Shown here: positions 44,421 through 56,525 of the stretch, one piece after another
How positions within the stretch are numbered: position 1 is the first letter of the stretch
Layout of the letters: the number at the start of each line of letters is the position of its first letter
Origin: Dermatemys mawii
Taxonomy: Eukaryota > Chordata > Testudines > Dermatemydidae
NCBI GenBank assembly: GCA_007922305.1
Contig: ML677373.1
Span: 17,366,242-17,430,241, forward strand
DNA: 64,000 bases
Direction of reading: 5' to 3'
Made by a program: the position numbers and the translations under genes
The notes under the pieces: generated by a model
Told to the model about the DNA's origin: nothing
What the model saw: only the letters and a program-made list of their open reading frames with translations
Databases searched by the model: none

Positions 44421-46029
44421 TCCACTCCCATGCCCTGCTCAGTGAATGACGCTGGCACTCAACAATACAGCTGGGCCACAGACAAGACTGAGACACAAGG
44501 GGCGCTGCAGAGCACTTTGTCCCACTGCTGCTGTGCCTTCCATTTCCAGCACAGTCGATCTAGGTATCTTAGTGGTTTAATGTAGCACTGTATACAAGTT
44601 GGCTCACCCAACAAGGGGAAAAAGGGAAGTTCTCTGTACATTTCAGATGTCCCATACCTCACATTCAGTCACTTTGTAAGTCAGTATGACACCTAAATGG
44701 GACACTTCACAATGCAGCGTTATGTACTATACAAGGAGGTGATCACTCATACAGAAACCAAATAACCAGCTGTGGCAACTACCCTGTTCATTCAGGGCAG
44801 AAGCCATCTCTAGGAAGAAAACCAGCACATGAGCTAGGCCCACTTAAGTTCTATCACTGGGATTTTTAAAGGAGCACTGGAGGACTTGAGTGGGGCCTTT
44901 CCCAGATCAGATACATGCGTACAAGCACAATCTCCAGCTTGTCAAACTAGAGCAAGTTCGGCTAAACACTTGAATACCAAAGCCAGTCAATCAGGTTATG
45001 TATGTCTTCCAGGAGCAGCTGTCACCTTATTTACCTGCAGTCACATGGCACTCACAAAGGCATGCTATTTGTGAGTGACGGGTTATGGGCTATAGTGCTT
45101 TGGATCTATTGGCCAAATCTGAGCTCTGGGCTATCTGGGTGGCTCAGGAAATAGTCTGGGTCTAATCTAGAGTGAAGAGCTGTTCAGGAATTTCTTGCTG
45201 AAAAAGCCCCTGAGCTCTACAAGGATTTTTTGGAAACAATTCCCTACCAGGCTACAGCCCCAGGCTCCTCATTATAAGCCCACAGTTTAAATGTCGCAAA
45301 ACCAGGAAAAACAGCAACACACAGTGGTATAATCCCCCTCAAAGCAGCAATTCAGTGTCCTGGCAAAGTGCGAATACAGATATAAATGTAGGGGTCTGTC
45401 TGCTGTGTCTTGCCTCTGCATGATTTCCTCAACAGGGACTTTTCGAGAAATAAGAGTCTAGGGCCCCAAACCTTGTTCTTATCTTCAAGCACACGGGTAG
45501 TCCCTTTGACTCCACACAGGATTGAAGCTAAGAGCTTTGCTGGATCAGGACATAGGTGGGGAAGTTCCTGGGGAATGTTGGTGACGGGGCAGTTCACCCA
45601 ACATTTCACCCAAGCCTTCAGGCGGAGGGACGGAGACAGCAGAGCTAATCAGGGATCTCTGCTCATGGATGCTTCTCACTCCACACCAGAAGGAGGCTGA
45701 GCAGGTTGTGTCCAGCTCTGAACTCGGGTTTGGGATTCAGTGGTGGATTAGGGCTAGGGATCAGCACAGGCAATTCTGGCTGGAATGTAATAGGCTAGGT
45801 GGCATTTCCAGTATTTGAAACATACACCTCCTGTGTGCCCACCCCCGACGGGGTGAAAGCTGCAACTTGCCCACTTGTAACCTCTGCTCTACATGCAGAA
45901 GAGCCAGAACCTGCGGAACACAGAGCAAGATAGAGGCAACACATTGGCATTATCGAGGGAAGGGGCTGCTCCCATAGAGCATGTCTAGGGCAGAGAAATG
46001 CACGTGGGAAATAAAAGAAGAGCTCAGAC
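44421..46029. other. unique sequence, no gene seen
   Basis: Frames at 45352-45609 (minus), 45410-45700 (plus) and 45795-46118 (minus) show no family signature. Confidence 0.45.
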
Positions 46030-46235
46030 AGGAGGAAGGATGGTCTTGTGGTTAATGCATTAGATTGGGACTCCTGGAATCTGGTTCTGTTTCTAGAATC
46101 ACTTGTGATCTTGGGCAAATCAATTAATCCCTGAGTGCCTCAATTCTCCATCTGTCCGATGGGGGATAAGAATATGTCCCTGTCCCATGTGAAGAACTGA
46201 GAGGATAAATACTTAGGCACTGTGGTACTGGGGCC
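46030..46235 (+). repeat. MIR-like SINE with recognisable tRNA head
   Basis: The head 'atggtcttgtggttaatgcattagattgggactcctggaatctggttctgtttct' has A-box and B-box-like parts. It is followed by the core 'tgatcttgggcaaatcaattaatccctgagtgcctcaattctccatctg' and 'gaactgagaggataaatacttaggcactgtgg'. Confidence 0.75.
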
Positions 46236-47164
46236 GGAGCTAGGTGTCTGGGCAGAGCTCTCTTGAGTGTTCCTAAAGGAGAAAGCTAAGAACTTTTGGT
46301 ATACAAACATAGTGATGGGACCGACTAAGCCAGTAAAGGAGCATTTCAAAGGCCAAACAAAGCAACTGGAAAATCGACTATATTTTAACATTTGAGAAGC
46401 ACGTTCTGCAACCAGCTGGCTGGAAAAGGTGGAACAACAAGGGAGCACTTACTGATTGGGTCATTTTTGTCCATTGATACACTTTACCTGACAGGATGAT
46501 GGAAAGATGAAAATCAACAAGAAACTACAGGAATCAAAGGGAAGTTTCAAATTGCAATAACTCACCAACCATCAAAGCTGAAATGTGTGTGTGGGCAGGG
46601 GGCGGAGAGGTATTTATACTAAAAACTCTGGGGAGGACTCAGATAATAGATGGAATTGATTGTTAGGATTCTTAGGAACGTGCTGAGAGAAAGCAGACTG
46701 TGTATACTGGAACAGGAGATATCACTGAGCAATAAGGACCTAAGGCAACTGGTAATTTGGCAGAGAGCGAGATTCCATCTTAGTGCCTTTCCCTCCCTTT
46801 GGGAATGGAAAATATGATGCTGATCCAGGACAGTCCCTTTGCCAAGTGTGAAGGCATGGAGCCTGAGTCTCCTGATTCAGAACTGTCTCAGGAGTAACTG
46901 ACTGAAGTCCATGGAATTACAAAACACAGGTGTAAAACCAGTGGAGATCAGAATCTGGCCCCAGAATCCTGCTGAAGATGCTCTTGTATTTGTTAGATCA
47001 CGACAAAAAGGTGACGACTCGCCACTGACTAGCAAAAGGCAGTGATTCTGAAGGAAAGGTCCCACACAATGTACACATAAGACAAAGATCAAGACAGGGC
47101 AAATCAATGTTGTTAATTAGAGAACTACCTGGAACTTGATACTTTTCTCCAGTACAAACTGCAA
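46236..47164. other. unique sequence, no gene seen
   Basis: Ordinary sequence. A phrase like 'tgactgaagtccatggaattac' near 46895 belongs to the low-copy repeat vocabulary noted at 3300 and 20430. Confidence 0.4.
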
Positions 47165-47330
47165 CGATACCTAGCTCTCATATAGAGCTTTTCATCAGTA
47201 TATCTCCAAGCATGTTACAAAGGAGATCACTTATCAATATCCCCATGTTACAGAGAAGGAAAATGATTTTGCCAAGCCTTTTCCTGATGTTTTTGGAAGA
47301 TCTATTGGGATCCACACTAAGACCATCACA
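47165..47330 (-). repeat. MIR-like SINE, reversed, decayed
   Basis: The text 'gcatgttacaaaggagatcacttatcaatatccccatgttacagagaaggaaaatgattttgcc' follows the reversed core order. Confidence 0.45.
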
Positions 47331-49954
47331 CTCAAGGATATGATTTGTGTATAGGTCTCTAGAGATGATTAGGTAGCATGTGAGCCCACTAACTTAGATG
47401 TTAATTATTCCATTGACTTCCTGTTCCTCCTGACACCTGAGGCTGAAATGTTGCCTATGAAATTTGGTGCTTTTGCTGAAGATATTTCAACAAACAAAGG
47501 GAATGGTTTGATTTATTTAAAGCAGAAATTCTTTATTTTCACGAGCCAAATTATTGTGTGTTATTAGTGTAAATCCAGAGTAATGCAACCAGTTAGACCG
47601 TTGTTTGATTTCAGTAAAGTAACACTAGATTTACACTGGAGGAGAATTTGTTTAAAGTAACTCCTCCTAGCTATTTCAAAACTACAGCATATGAATTTTC
47701 AGCGCAAGGATAAGAGTGGGAATTTAGCAAGACAGCCATTTGGCAACCTATCCTACGGGCATCCGAGCAACCAACCTTCATCATCTTCTTTTTTAATTCA
47801 AACAACTCTTCTGAAAAGGTTTTCTGTCCCTGCATGCAGTGTGAAATTCTGCAGAGCTCACCTGGCTCATTTCCTTTCAGAGTTAACTTTTATTGCTGAA
47901 CACTTATTTAAAATGGGGAATAGGGTGGGGTGTGGGAAATAAAACTAGACACACAAAAGAAAATCAAGCATTTGTAGAAGCATGGCATGGTTTTCCATAC
48001 ATGCTTCACCCATGAGTCAGGGGCCATATTGTGCACTAACAGATCTGCAAACCTGCTCTGACATGTGGGCAAAAGTTTTAGGTGAGCACACCCCAGCACA
48101 TGAAAAATGCGGACAGAGACCAAGGGAAAACAATTCCACCCTATCTGCATGCATGTGGGAACTTTGTTCCATGCAATTTTCTTCCATAAGGTCAGAGAGC
48201 TGCTTTTTTGCTCCACACCCTGAAGATCACACATTTGCTGGGAGGCAGAGTCTAGCATTCTAGCAGGGTCCTGACATAGGCAAGATCCTGTGGGTGCAGT
48301 TACAGAAATAATCAACATTGCCCGTGTTTCAATATTTGCCTTTACTGCCACATTTCCAATACTGAGAATGGGAAACAAGACTCACTTCATGGGAAACTTA
48401 TTTTAACTGATTTATTTTGCATCACCCATTACACTATAAAGATCATCCATCATATTATGAAATGGGCACACACCCTTCCCTACCTGGTCGGGACAATCTG
48501 GCTCAATTTCCACCCGAAAAGCATCTTTCAAAGCCGGGACATTATTTTTCAGTGGCTTGAACTGAGATCTATAGATTGGTTTATTAGGCTGACTTTCCTG
48601 AAAGTTCTCAATTAAACTTTAAGGGTGAGAAATTAATCACCAGCATAGTTATTTTATTATGCATGTTTGGTAAACATAAAACTGCTTGAAATTTACATAA
48701 TGTCTAACTGAAAACTCTTTAGTAGCCATAATTAAAGTCTGAATATTATTAATTATTTAACTTGTTTTTTCTAAAGGGGAAGAACATTCAACATTTCCTT
48801 ACCAGAGTTACCCACCTCAATCACAGCAGGTAACTGGGAATGTGCGGCTCTTGAAAATAAATATTTCACTTACTTTTTTTTTTTTTAAAGTGTATGCACA
48901 GTGAAACCAGTTATTACTGCACCTACAGAAATGCTGTATTACATGGCCACAGTTCACAGGAATTGAATTCAGGTCCTTTCCCCTCTATCTCCCAAAATAC
49001 TCCTACTTAACTCTCATTGGATTCAAAGCCCTTTGGAAGCATCAGTCCATCACCCCATACACCAACTTGGAGAGGAAAGAACTGAGCTGGATTGTACTTG
49101 GATTTCTTATCCATGCAAGGAAATGAAAGGAGTAAGAATCCCCCTTTCATCTCTGTACAGACAAGCTGGACCATGGGGCCTGGGAGTGCCCAGTTAGTCC
49201 CCCAAGCAGGTGAGTGTGGAGTGGGCAGAGAACGGGCAGAGTCTAAATGCCACCTCACACTCCGCTCAGCACAATGTGTATGCATCAGTATAAGGCAGCA
49301 GTTAATTACTGGAGTCTTTCCCCCTAAGCAAGGAGGCTGCAGAGAGAAACTGCGATGTGAAGAAGTATCTGCAGGTCACAATGGTTCCTGGGATGATGCA
49401 TCTTACGCACCACTTCTGTTCACTCTCTAGACCTAAAGACTTGCCTAAGGGGACAGAGCACGGCAGCCTCAGAGTTGAAATAAGAACTAGGGAGCTCCTA
49501 GTGCTGTGCTCAAAGCACTAGCCCTTGCGTTGCCCACAGATGCAGTTATACTTTAATACATATTTGTTCTCTTTTTCTATGAGCTGCTTGCATCACAATG
49601 AAGCCCCAACAAAAATATGTCATCGGCTGCCAGTTTACCCCTGTGCTCTCTGGGTCTGCCCCCTAGCTTGAGGATTGCTATAACTTACACTCCACTTCCC
49701 AGTGCAGTGCACCTTAAGTTTCTCCCTAAGATGTTTCCTATGCCAGGGTTTGACCAGTGGGGGGTAGGTGGGAGGGGAGGCAGTGTAGCTCTATACTGGC
49801 TGTAGAAGATCTCTTTAGATGGGCATTGGTGGGCGGGGTGGCATTCCTGCCTATCTTAAACCACCTTAATGCAAATACAGAATTAGTGTAGGAGCCCAGT
49901 TAAGGTTTATGTTGGGTTTTATAAGATTTATGATACATCAAGTCACCTGCATTT
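47331..49954. other. unique sequence, no gene seen
   Basis: The 156-codon minus frame 47908-48378 has no domain signature, overlaps a plus frame of 93 codons and lacks splice context, so it is not called. Segment 48600-48790 is listed separately. Confidence 0.45.
48600..48790. promoter_or_regulatory. possible conserved non-coding element
   Basis: Strings such as aaattaatcacc, attattatgcatg and tattattaattatttaac give dense TAAT cores in sequence with no repeat signature. It is an impression only. Confidence 0.22.
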
Positions 49955-50370
49955 ACTAACTTCTGAGTCGAGCTGAATGAATAATGAGTTTTTTAGTTTG
50001 GCTTCCAAACCAAAAAAAATGGAAAAATAAATTTGTTTCATTTTCAACCAAAATTGATTTTTTTTTTCTCGATGAATTAAAAGAACAAAAAAAGGACGTT
50101 TGGGTTGAAGAAAGCATTTGTGACATTTCATTGTAAAAATGTCAATTCAAAATCAAAATGTCAAAATGGTTCATTTTGATAATTCTGAGGTGAACCACTT
50201 CAACATTTCCGAAATTTTTGTTTCCAGGATTTTTTTTTTCCGTTGAAGCCATTGGCCAAATTTGACCCAATTTTTTAAATCGTTTTGTTTCCTGGTGTCA
50301 ATAACATTTTTCAATAAAAATTCCAAAGAAGTCTGAACTTTTTAAAAACAAAAACAAAACTGAAAACAAC
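49955..50370. repeat. AT-rich 'aaaatgtcaa/ttttcaatt' phrase repeat
   Basis: Multiple copies in both orientations of phrases like 'tttcattttcaaccaaaattgattttttttt', 'aaaatgtcaattcaaaatcaaaatgtcaaaatggttcatttt' and 'aacatttttcaataaaaatt' fill about 400 bases. It is related to 42686-42925. No frame or TIR is obvious. Confidence 0.55.
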
Positions 50371-50454
50371 TTTGATTTGAGTTGGATTAGCCAGGATAAT
50401 GGGATCAGCACCCTTAGTCTTAGGAAAATACATGTAATACTTAATACATATCAT

Positions 50455-50650
50455 AGAAGTTTTCTCAATAGAACGCAGAGCACTTTGCTAAGATGGGGGT
50501 TATTAGTCCCATCTTACAGATAGGAAAACTGAGGCACAGAGAGGTTTACTGACTTGCCCAGGGTCAAACAGTGAGTCAATGGCAGGGATAGAAAAAGATC
50601 CCAGAACTTCTGACTTACAGTCTGGTACTCAATCCACAGGATCTTGACTT
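50455..50650 (-). repeat. MIR-like SINE, reversed, well preserved
   Basis: It contains 'cagataggaaaactgaggcacagagaggtttactgacttgcccagggtcaaacag', then 'tgagtcaatggcagggatagaaa' and 'cttacagtctggtactcaatccac'. This is the best preserved core in the window. Confidence 0.75.
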
Positions 50651-52674
50651 TTATTCTACAGCTCATCCCGACAGCAGCATCTCCATCACCACAGGCTCCT
50701 AACACCATGTTGGGCATGAAGAGCGCCACCTATTGAATTAGCAACACCTCTCCCTTCAGCAGCTGGATGGCATCTAGGAGGTTCCTTAAGTCAGGTAGGA
50801 AGTCTGGTGCTTAGTTTGGGGGAGCTGAGAGGGTTGCACCTGAATTGCCAGAGCTACAGTTAAATCAGAATGTTTTATAGCCTCCCAAGTTATCAGCCAC
50901 AATTCTTGAACAACACGGTATGCCCATGTGTATAATTCCTTCTCATTCAACCTGTACCAGTTCGTAATAGAGAACAGCTCCAGCTGCAAAATAAAGCTCT
51001 GGAGATTAATTCTTCACCTCTCCCATATTCGGCTCTGATGGTTTCAGACTCTGGTCCATCTCTTATTAGTCCAGGATGTATTTATATACCAGTCTTTGGA
51101 GAACAGCAATGCTCAGTTGTCCTCAGATGTTCGTGTGCCTGGCGAGAGGTTTCCAGTTACACAAATTTATTGCAGGGCAACACTTACAGATCTAATTTCT
51201 CGAGAGAGATAACTAGGTCCAGTACTTTCTGGCAAGGAGCTGAAATGTCAATGTGACAAGCTGATCGCTTACCGCACCATAACTTAATACATCCTGTGCA
51301 TGTTTGGGAGGATGTTTTTGATGAACTAGCAACTTAAATTAGCAAGAAATTCTCAGCCTGCGGATGGTCTTCTCATACATCAGGTATCAGGATTCACCTT
51401 GAGCTGGGAGATCATTCCATTGTCATGATTCCACTTGCTTGTAGCATTGATTTATGTCTCAAAGGTTGGTGGGGCAAGGAGAGAAATAGACACAATTATT
51501 CAGGGAAAGATGACGCTCTCAAACAGACAGGATGGCACCATTAGCTTTCAAAATGCACTACTACCTTCTACGCAGACCAGCAGAAAGATGGATGACAAGT
51601 TCTGCTTCTTGATGATTGGGGGCGGCCCAGGAGGGAGGGGGGAATCCCGTAGTATCCCACACCGAAAAATGAGTAGAACAATTTTCCCCCCATTTATAAT
51701 GCTCCTGATTTCAGACACTTGAGCAAATATCTTCAGGAGCATGGAGCCAGCTTAGTGGCTTTTTGTACTCTTCAAGGAAAAGAAGGATAGGAAATAGGAA
51801 AACTAAGAGGATACAGTAATGATCAATTACAGCAGGATCAAGCAGGATGGTGGATATGGGCTCATTCACATTTGGCAATCACAGAAAAGCAGGACTAGAT
51901 TTGGACCCAATGATTTCTCAATCCTTATCCTGGCCTTGTCCAGCTGAGATCCGTTGCTGTTTACAAGGTTGCTGCTGGGTTCACTCTACCTCTAGAGATG
52001 TGAAACTGTTTACCGTTAGCAAACTGCTGATGGTCACAGCTTTTGTCCCATTTGCTTCTCATGTTGCTACCCCCATCATCCAAATATAGTCTTCTGTGAT
52101 AGCCAAATATGTGCCATGATCTGGAAGTATTTTAAACAGGAGTCTCCTCCCACAGGGCAGTGCGCAATACAACTTGGAGTTGGAATAGTTTGTCTCTTTT
52201 CCTGTTGCTAGCATTCAGGACTCAGAAAGAAACAATCCTTCTGGAGATGAGGCAAGAATACACAAACTCACAATCAGGAAGGTTAATTGCTAGTATTATT
52301 ATTACCAAATCTGCACACAATGGTGAGAATCTACCCAGCACTTCACAAACTTAGATAAAGATGCATCCCCCATACTAATGAGTTTACAAACTCAAGAAGA
52401 TATACTCACAGCAGAATAACCAAGATTTCATTCAAAATTTTAGAAACTTTTTGTCTAACTATTCTACACACACACACACAGGCACGTGAAATCTCTTTCT
52501 AAAGGCAATCAGATACAACAGTGATAAAGGTCATGAATACCTTGATAGGTAGGTAGATTAAAAAGACTTATCTATTACTTAAGCACGCATATGGTTTATG
52601 ACCATACTAAATTCTCATTGAACGTGTGGTCTACAGAGACACATGATCATGTGTTCTTAGCATATCACTGAGCT
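50651..52674. other. unique sequence, no gene seen
   Basis: Frames at 51038-51256, 51435-51722 and 51847-52089 (plus) show no family signature. A CA run lies at 52466-52480. Confidence 0.45.
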
Positions 52675-52790
52675 CCTCTGGAGTTCTAATCCAAACTCTG
52701 ATAATGATTCCCTCTGTGGCCTTGAGAAAGTCACTTAGCTTCTCTACTTCATTTTCCCCATCTATAAGATGAGTTTTGCCCCTGAGTTCA
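52675..52790 (+). repeat. MIR-like SINE
   Basis: The text 'ctgtggccttgagaaagtcacttagcttctctacttcattttccccatctataagatga' is the forward core. Confidence 0.65.
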
Positions 52791-54552
52791 ATGGGGCCAG
52801 ATTGCACCCTGGGCCACTGTTTCCTTCATTCACAGTAATGTAACTAGTCCCATTCCATTATAAAATTGATATGTGCCCCTGGCATTGTTAGTGATGGGCT
52901 GCTGCTGTTATAGATGGTCACCTAAGTGTAAATACGGCTCTAATTCTTTGGACTTTACCCCTCACAAACATCTTCCCTGATTGGACTTACTGGTTTGATA
53001 CCAAGCAGGGGAGAACATGCTGACATTTTAATCCTCTTGGGACACACTGACATGGAAAAAGAAATTGATGCCAAAAACCTAATGTCCACCCTTAGATATG
53101 AGCTCAAGCTATTTTTGTTCTGCAGAGCTCCAATGTGAAAATGTATATATGTAGGTCTAAAAATAAATACAAGGTAACACTATTGGCATTACTAAAAAAT
53201 GCCATATAATATCTCCCCTGACCTGCTCACTTCAATCAATGGAGATATTTTTGGTAATCCATTGACTTCCTTTTTCAGCTTGCTCTAGTGACCAGATCTC
53301 CCCACACATCACTCTGAGCAGGACTCGTTCTGAATCATCTAACCCCTTCCAATGAATGCACCGAGACTGTTCTATTGCATGGGGCACTTCCAGGTTTAAA
53401 TCTGATCTCCCCTTCTTTAGGACTCCCCAGAATTATATGGCTGCAAAGTCCATATGATGTTGCATGGACTGGGAGGCACAACAAAGGGGCTTTTTTGGGG
53501 CAAATGTTTATCCCCCCCTTACCCCCAGCAGTGCTGTGAAGCAGGCCAGTGTTTGCGAGCAAACTTACAATAACAAACTGGCGTACCAATTTGTGGAGCC
53601 AGCAGAGAAGAGCGATCCCGCGTTAACATGCCAGCCAGCACGCAGAGGCGGTAGAGTGCAGTCGGTAAGGGAACGGGTTCCATTGCAAGTTCCTGAGGGT
53701 TTTTCGTTTTTTTAATAAATCAGTAGTACAAAAATATATATATATTTGTAGAATTATGAAAGCCAGCAGTGTCTGTTTAAGAGAAGGGGAGGCTTGGTCC
53801 AAAGCTCACTGGACTACATGCGAGTCTGAATATTGACTTTAGTGGGTTTTGGATGAGGCTCATAGCAATCAAGCCGGTGCAGCTCTGAGTATTTGTGCTG
53901 AGGGAGCACAGTTTAATGACCTGCACTTACCTGATGTGATGCCAGCCGGAAAGACCCATCCCTACGACTTTACTAGTGAATGTACAAGTACATTATGAAT
54001 GGTATACATCCCGGGTACACACATGCACAACTGATCACCATTTTTAAGAGCATCTAATCCTGATTCCAAATCACATTCAGAGCCATCATTGGTTCCTCAA
54101 GCATCTTTTGATGTGCTCCCCCTTTTCCTCTCCTCGCAATTTGTCCTGACTTGTGTTGGGGACATTGCTACTGGCTGTGGGTGAAGTTCTGAGTCACCTG
54201 GTGGGGTGCAATTCACGCAGTGATGCTACAGATGGTTGCTGGTCTCTGGGGCTAGACTAATTTGCAGTCCTTGCTCTACCAAGAGGCCTGATAAAGTCAG
54301 AGCTGCTAAGGCTTTTTTTATAGGCCTGGTACAAAACCCGGAGACATGAATGGAGTCTATTCCTTTGACTTCACTGGGCTTTGGGTCATCCACTATTGCG
54401 CTAGTCCAGTGATCTTCAGATAATTTATCTGATAACAACGCCATGTTTATTTGATGAGTATAAGCTCTCCGCTGGCTAAACAATAACGATTAAAATAATG
54501 TATTGCTTGAACAAAATCTTATTAGTTTCCCATATTATTTATTTCCAGCATT
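52791..54552. other. unique sequence, no gene seen
   Basis: An AT run lies at 53734-53746. Frames at 53335-53589 (minus) and 53464-53715 (plus) overlap in opposite directions and have no signature. Confidence 0.45.
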
Positions 54553-54748
54553 ATTGTAACCATGTTGATCCCAGGATATGAGAAACATAAGGTGGGTGAG
54601 GTAATATCTTTTATTGGCCCAACTTCTTTGGGTGAAAGAGAGCTCCACACTGACTTCAAGCGCTCTGTGGAGCTTGAAAACGTGTTTCCTTCACTCACAG
54701 AAATTGGTCCAATAAAAAAAATATTACCTCCCCGACCTTGGCTTTCTG
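54553..54748. mobile_element. Penelope-type hairpin element (second copy)
   Basis: It begins with the reversed tail 'ttgtaaccatgttgatcccaggatatgagaa'. The left arm 'ggtgggtgaggtaatatcttttattggcccaacttc' (54591-54626) then faces the right arm 'aattggtccaataaaaaaaatattacctccccgacctt' (54702-54739). The arrangement equals that at 19188-19380. The 101-codon frame 54562-54867 runs out of it and is not a gene. Confidence 0.55.
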
Positions 54749-56309
54749 GTCAATTACTTGACAACTACTGTAGTCCAGTATTTGATGAGCTGTATTCTAT
54801 AGAGCAACATTGTAGGGCTGCACAAGAGCTTGATACAAAAGGGAAAATATATTTTTTTAAAATCTAAAATGCTTGTGCTTTTGTGAGATATTGACAGGTA
54901 AACAGACACTTATGTACACTGGCATTTGGTACAATATTATCACAGTGAATAAAAGTGTGCAATCATTTTTTACTTGGTCTCCAAGTATGTCTAAAAAAAT
55001 ATCAAGAACCACTTCTTATTCTTTTTCAAGAATGAAGCCAAAATTTGTTCTGCTATTTTGGTCAGTTGCTATTTATAACAGATTAAAGAAATATTTAAAA
55101 TTAGTGCTTGACAATGGCAATCCTGGTTCAAGTTATTGTGAAAAGTATGTGTATGTGTGTGTGTGTGCGCGAGAGAGAGAGAGAATGAATATTGTAGCTT
55201 GAAGTAGTTGGCATCTAACGCCCCAAGCCTGCAATTGACAGCAGACAGTCATATGGACTGCTATGCCCACACACAACTCCGCTGATTTCAAAGGGGATCT
55301 GCACAGCAATCTGCCCACATGCTACCAATTGCAGGAAGGGACGTTAAAGGTGGGAGAGTGGATGTGGGAAGCTGCAGAAGATATTTAGTTACTCTATGTA
55401 ATTCGGTTGATCGGAGAGCAAAACATGGAGATGCTTTGGCAGGTGTTGGCTGCTTTGCCCTCCAGTGGACATTAGGGCACTATATGTATATTAAAGAGAG
55501 AATGGATGGTCCTCTGTGTGATGGGCAACATCCAGTCTAGGCCCTTCTGCACAGTTCTATAGAAGAGAAGATAAAAACAAATCAGGATACATTTGTTACT
55601 GGCTGAGAGACTCTCAGACCCTACAGTGACAATGGCCACAGAAGCCAATAGAAAGCTCAATGTCCTTTACCTTACTATTTATTGTGAACATTGTTCTTTT
55701 AATAGCGCTGTACATAAAGAACCGGCTTCTGCTCCCCTCCCATCAAAGCCAAAGGCAAAATCGCCACTGGTTCCCCTGAAAACCAGGCCCATAATGTTAA
55801 AAGGAAAAAAGTTAGCTCAGAAGCTTTAAAAGATGCTGGAGGGGTTTTACAATGGTCCCTTATTACTTCAGAAGCAAATAGTTGATTACTCTGGAGATAC
55901 AAAGCTGCTTTTAGGCAACCATCAGAGAATACGAAAAATGCAACTCCTTGTTCTGTCAGGTTTCATCTTCCAGATTAAAATTCGTTGTGTCAGCTTGTTT
56001 TCCTGGTCGTAATTTTTTTAATGCCAGCGTGAGAATTGTGCATGGGCTGGGAAGGAAGGTGCAGGTTCTCTAAAATTTGTCATTTTAGAGGGTTTTTTAA
56101 AAAAATAAATTAAATACAATTCTTCTCTCTGGGAACAAAGGGGGCAGGAGGTTGGGTGGGTCTTTCCAAGTTGAAGACAGATTCTCCACCCCATCCCTAA
56201 GATTCTTCTCGGTGGGGGCAGGAGGAGATTGTGTCCTGTGCCATGGAGGTGACATTTAGGGCTGGTTATCTAGCATTTTAGTGCGATAGCATCTACTGGC
56301 TCGAGTCAA
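54749..56309. other. unique sequence with GT/GA microsatellite
   Basis: A compound (GT)n(GA)n tract occupies 55147-55184. Frames near 54873-55202 and 55593-55829 have no signature. Confidence 0.5.
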
Positions 56310-56525
56310 GGGCTGGATCTCCCTTTGTGCTAGGCACTGTGCAAACACATAGTAAGAGACTGGCCGCTGCCCCCAAATAATGTTCAGATAATATAGATGA
56401 GGAATAGGAAGGGAACAGAGGCATAGAGGGGGAAGTGACTTCTCCAGGGTGATACATCAGGTCCGTGGCAGAGCAAGGACTGAACCCGAGGTCTCCTGAC
56501 TCCCAATTTTGCCTCCAGATTCTCA
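56310..56525 (-). repeat. MIR-like SINE, reversed
   Basis: The text 'gtgctaggcactgtgcaaacacatagtaagagactggccgctgccccc' is followed by 'acagaggcatagagggggaagtgacttctccagggtgatacatcagg' and 'aggactgaacccgaggtctcctgactcc'. Confidence 0.7.

Noticed and set aside
47908..48378. 156-codon open frame on the minus strand
   Set aside because: No family motif, opposite-strand frame of 93 codons in the same place, no splice or promoter context. The length is within chance for this composition.
54562..54867. 101-codon plus frame
   Set aside because: Its first half is the Penelope-type hairpin repeat; the rest is unremarkable.
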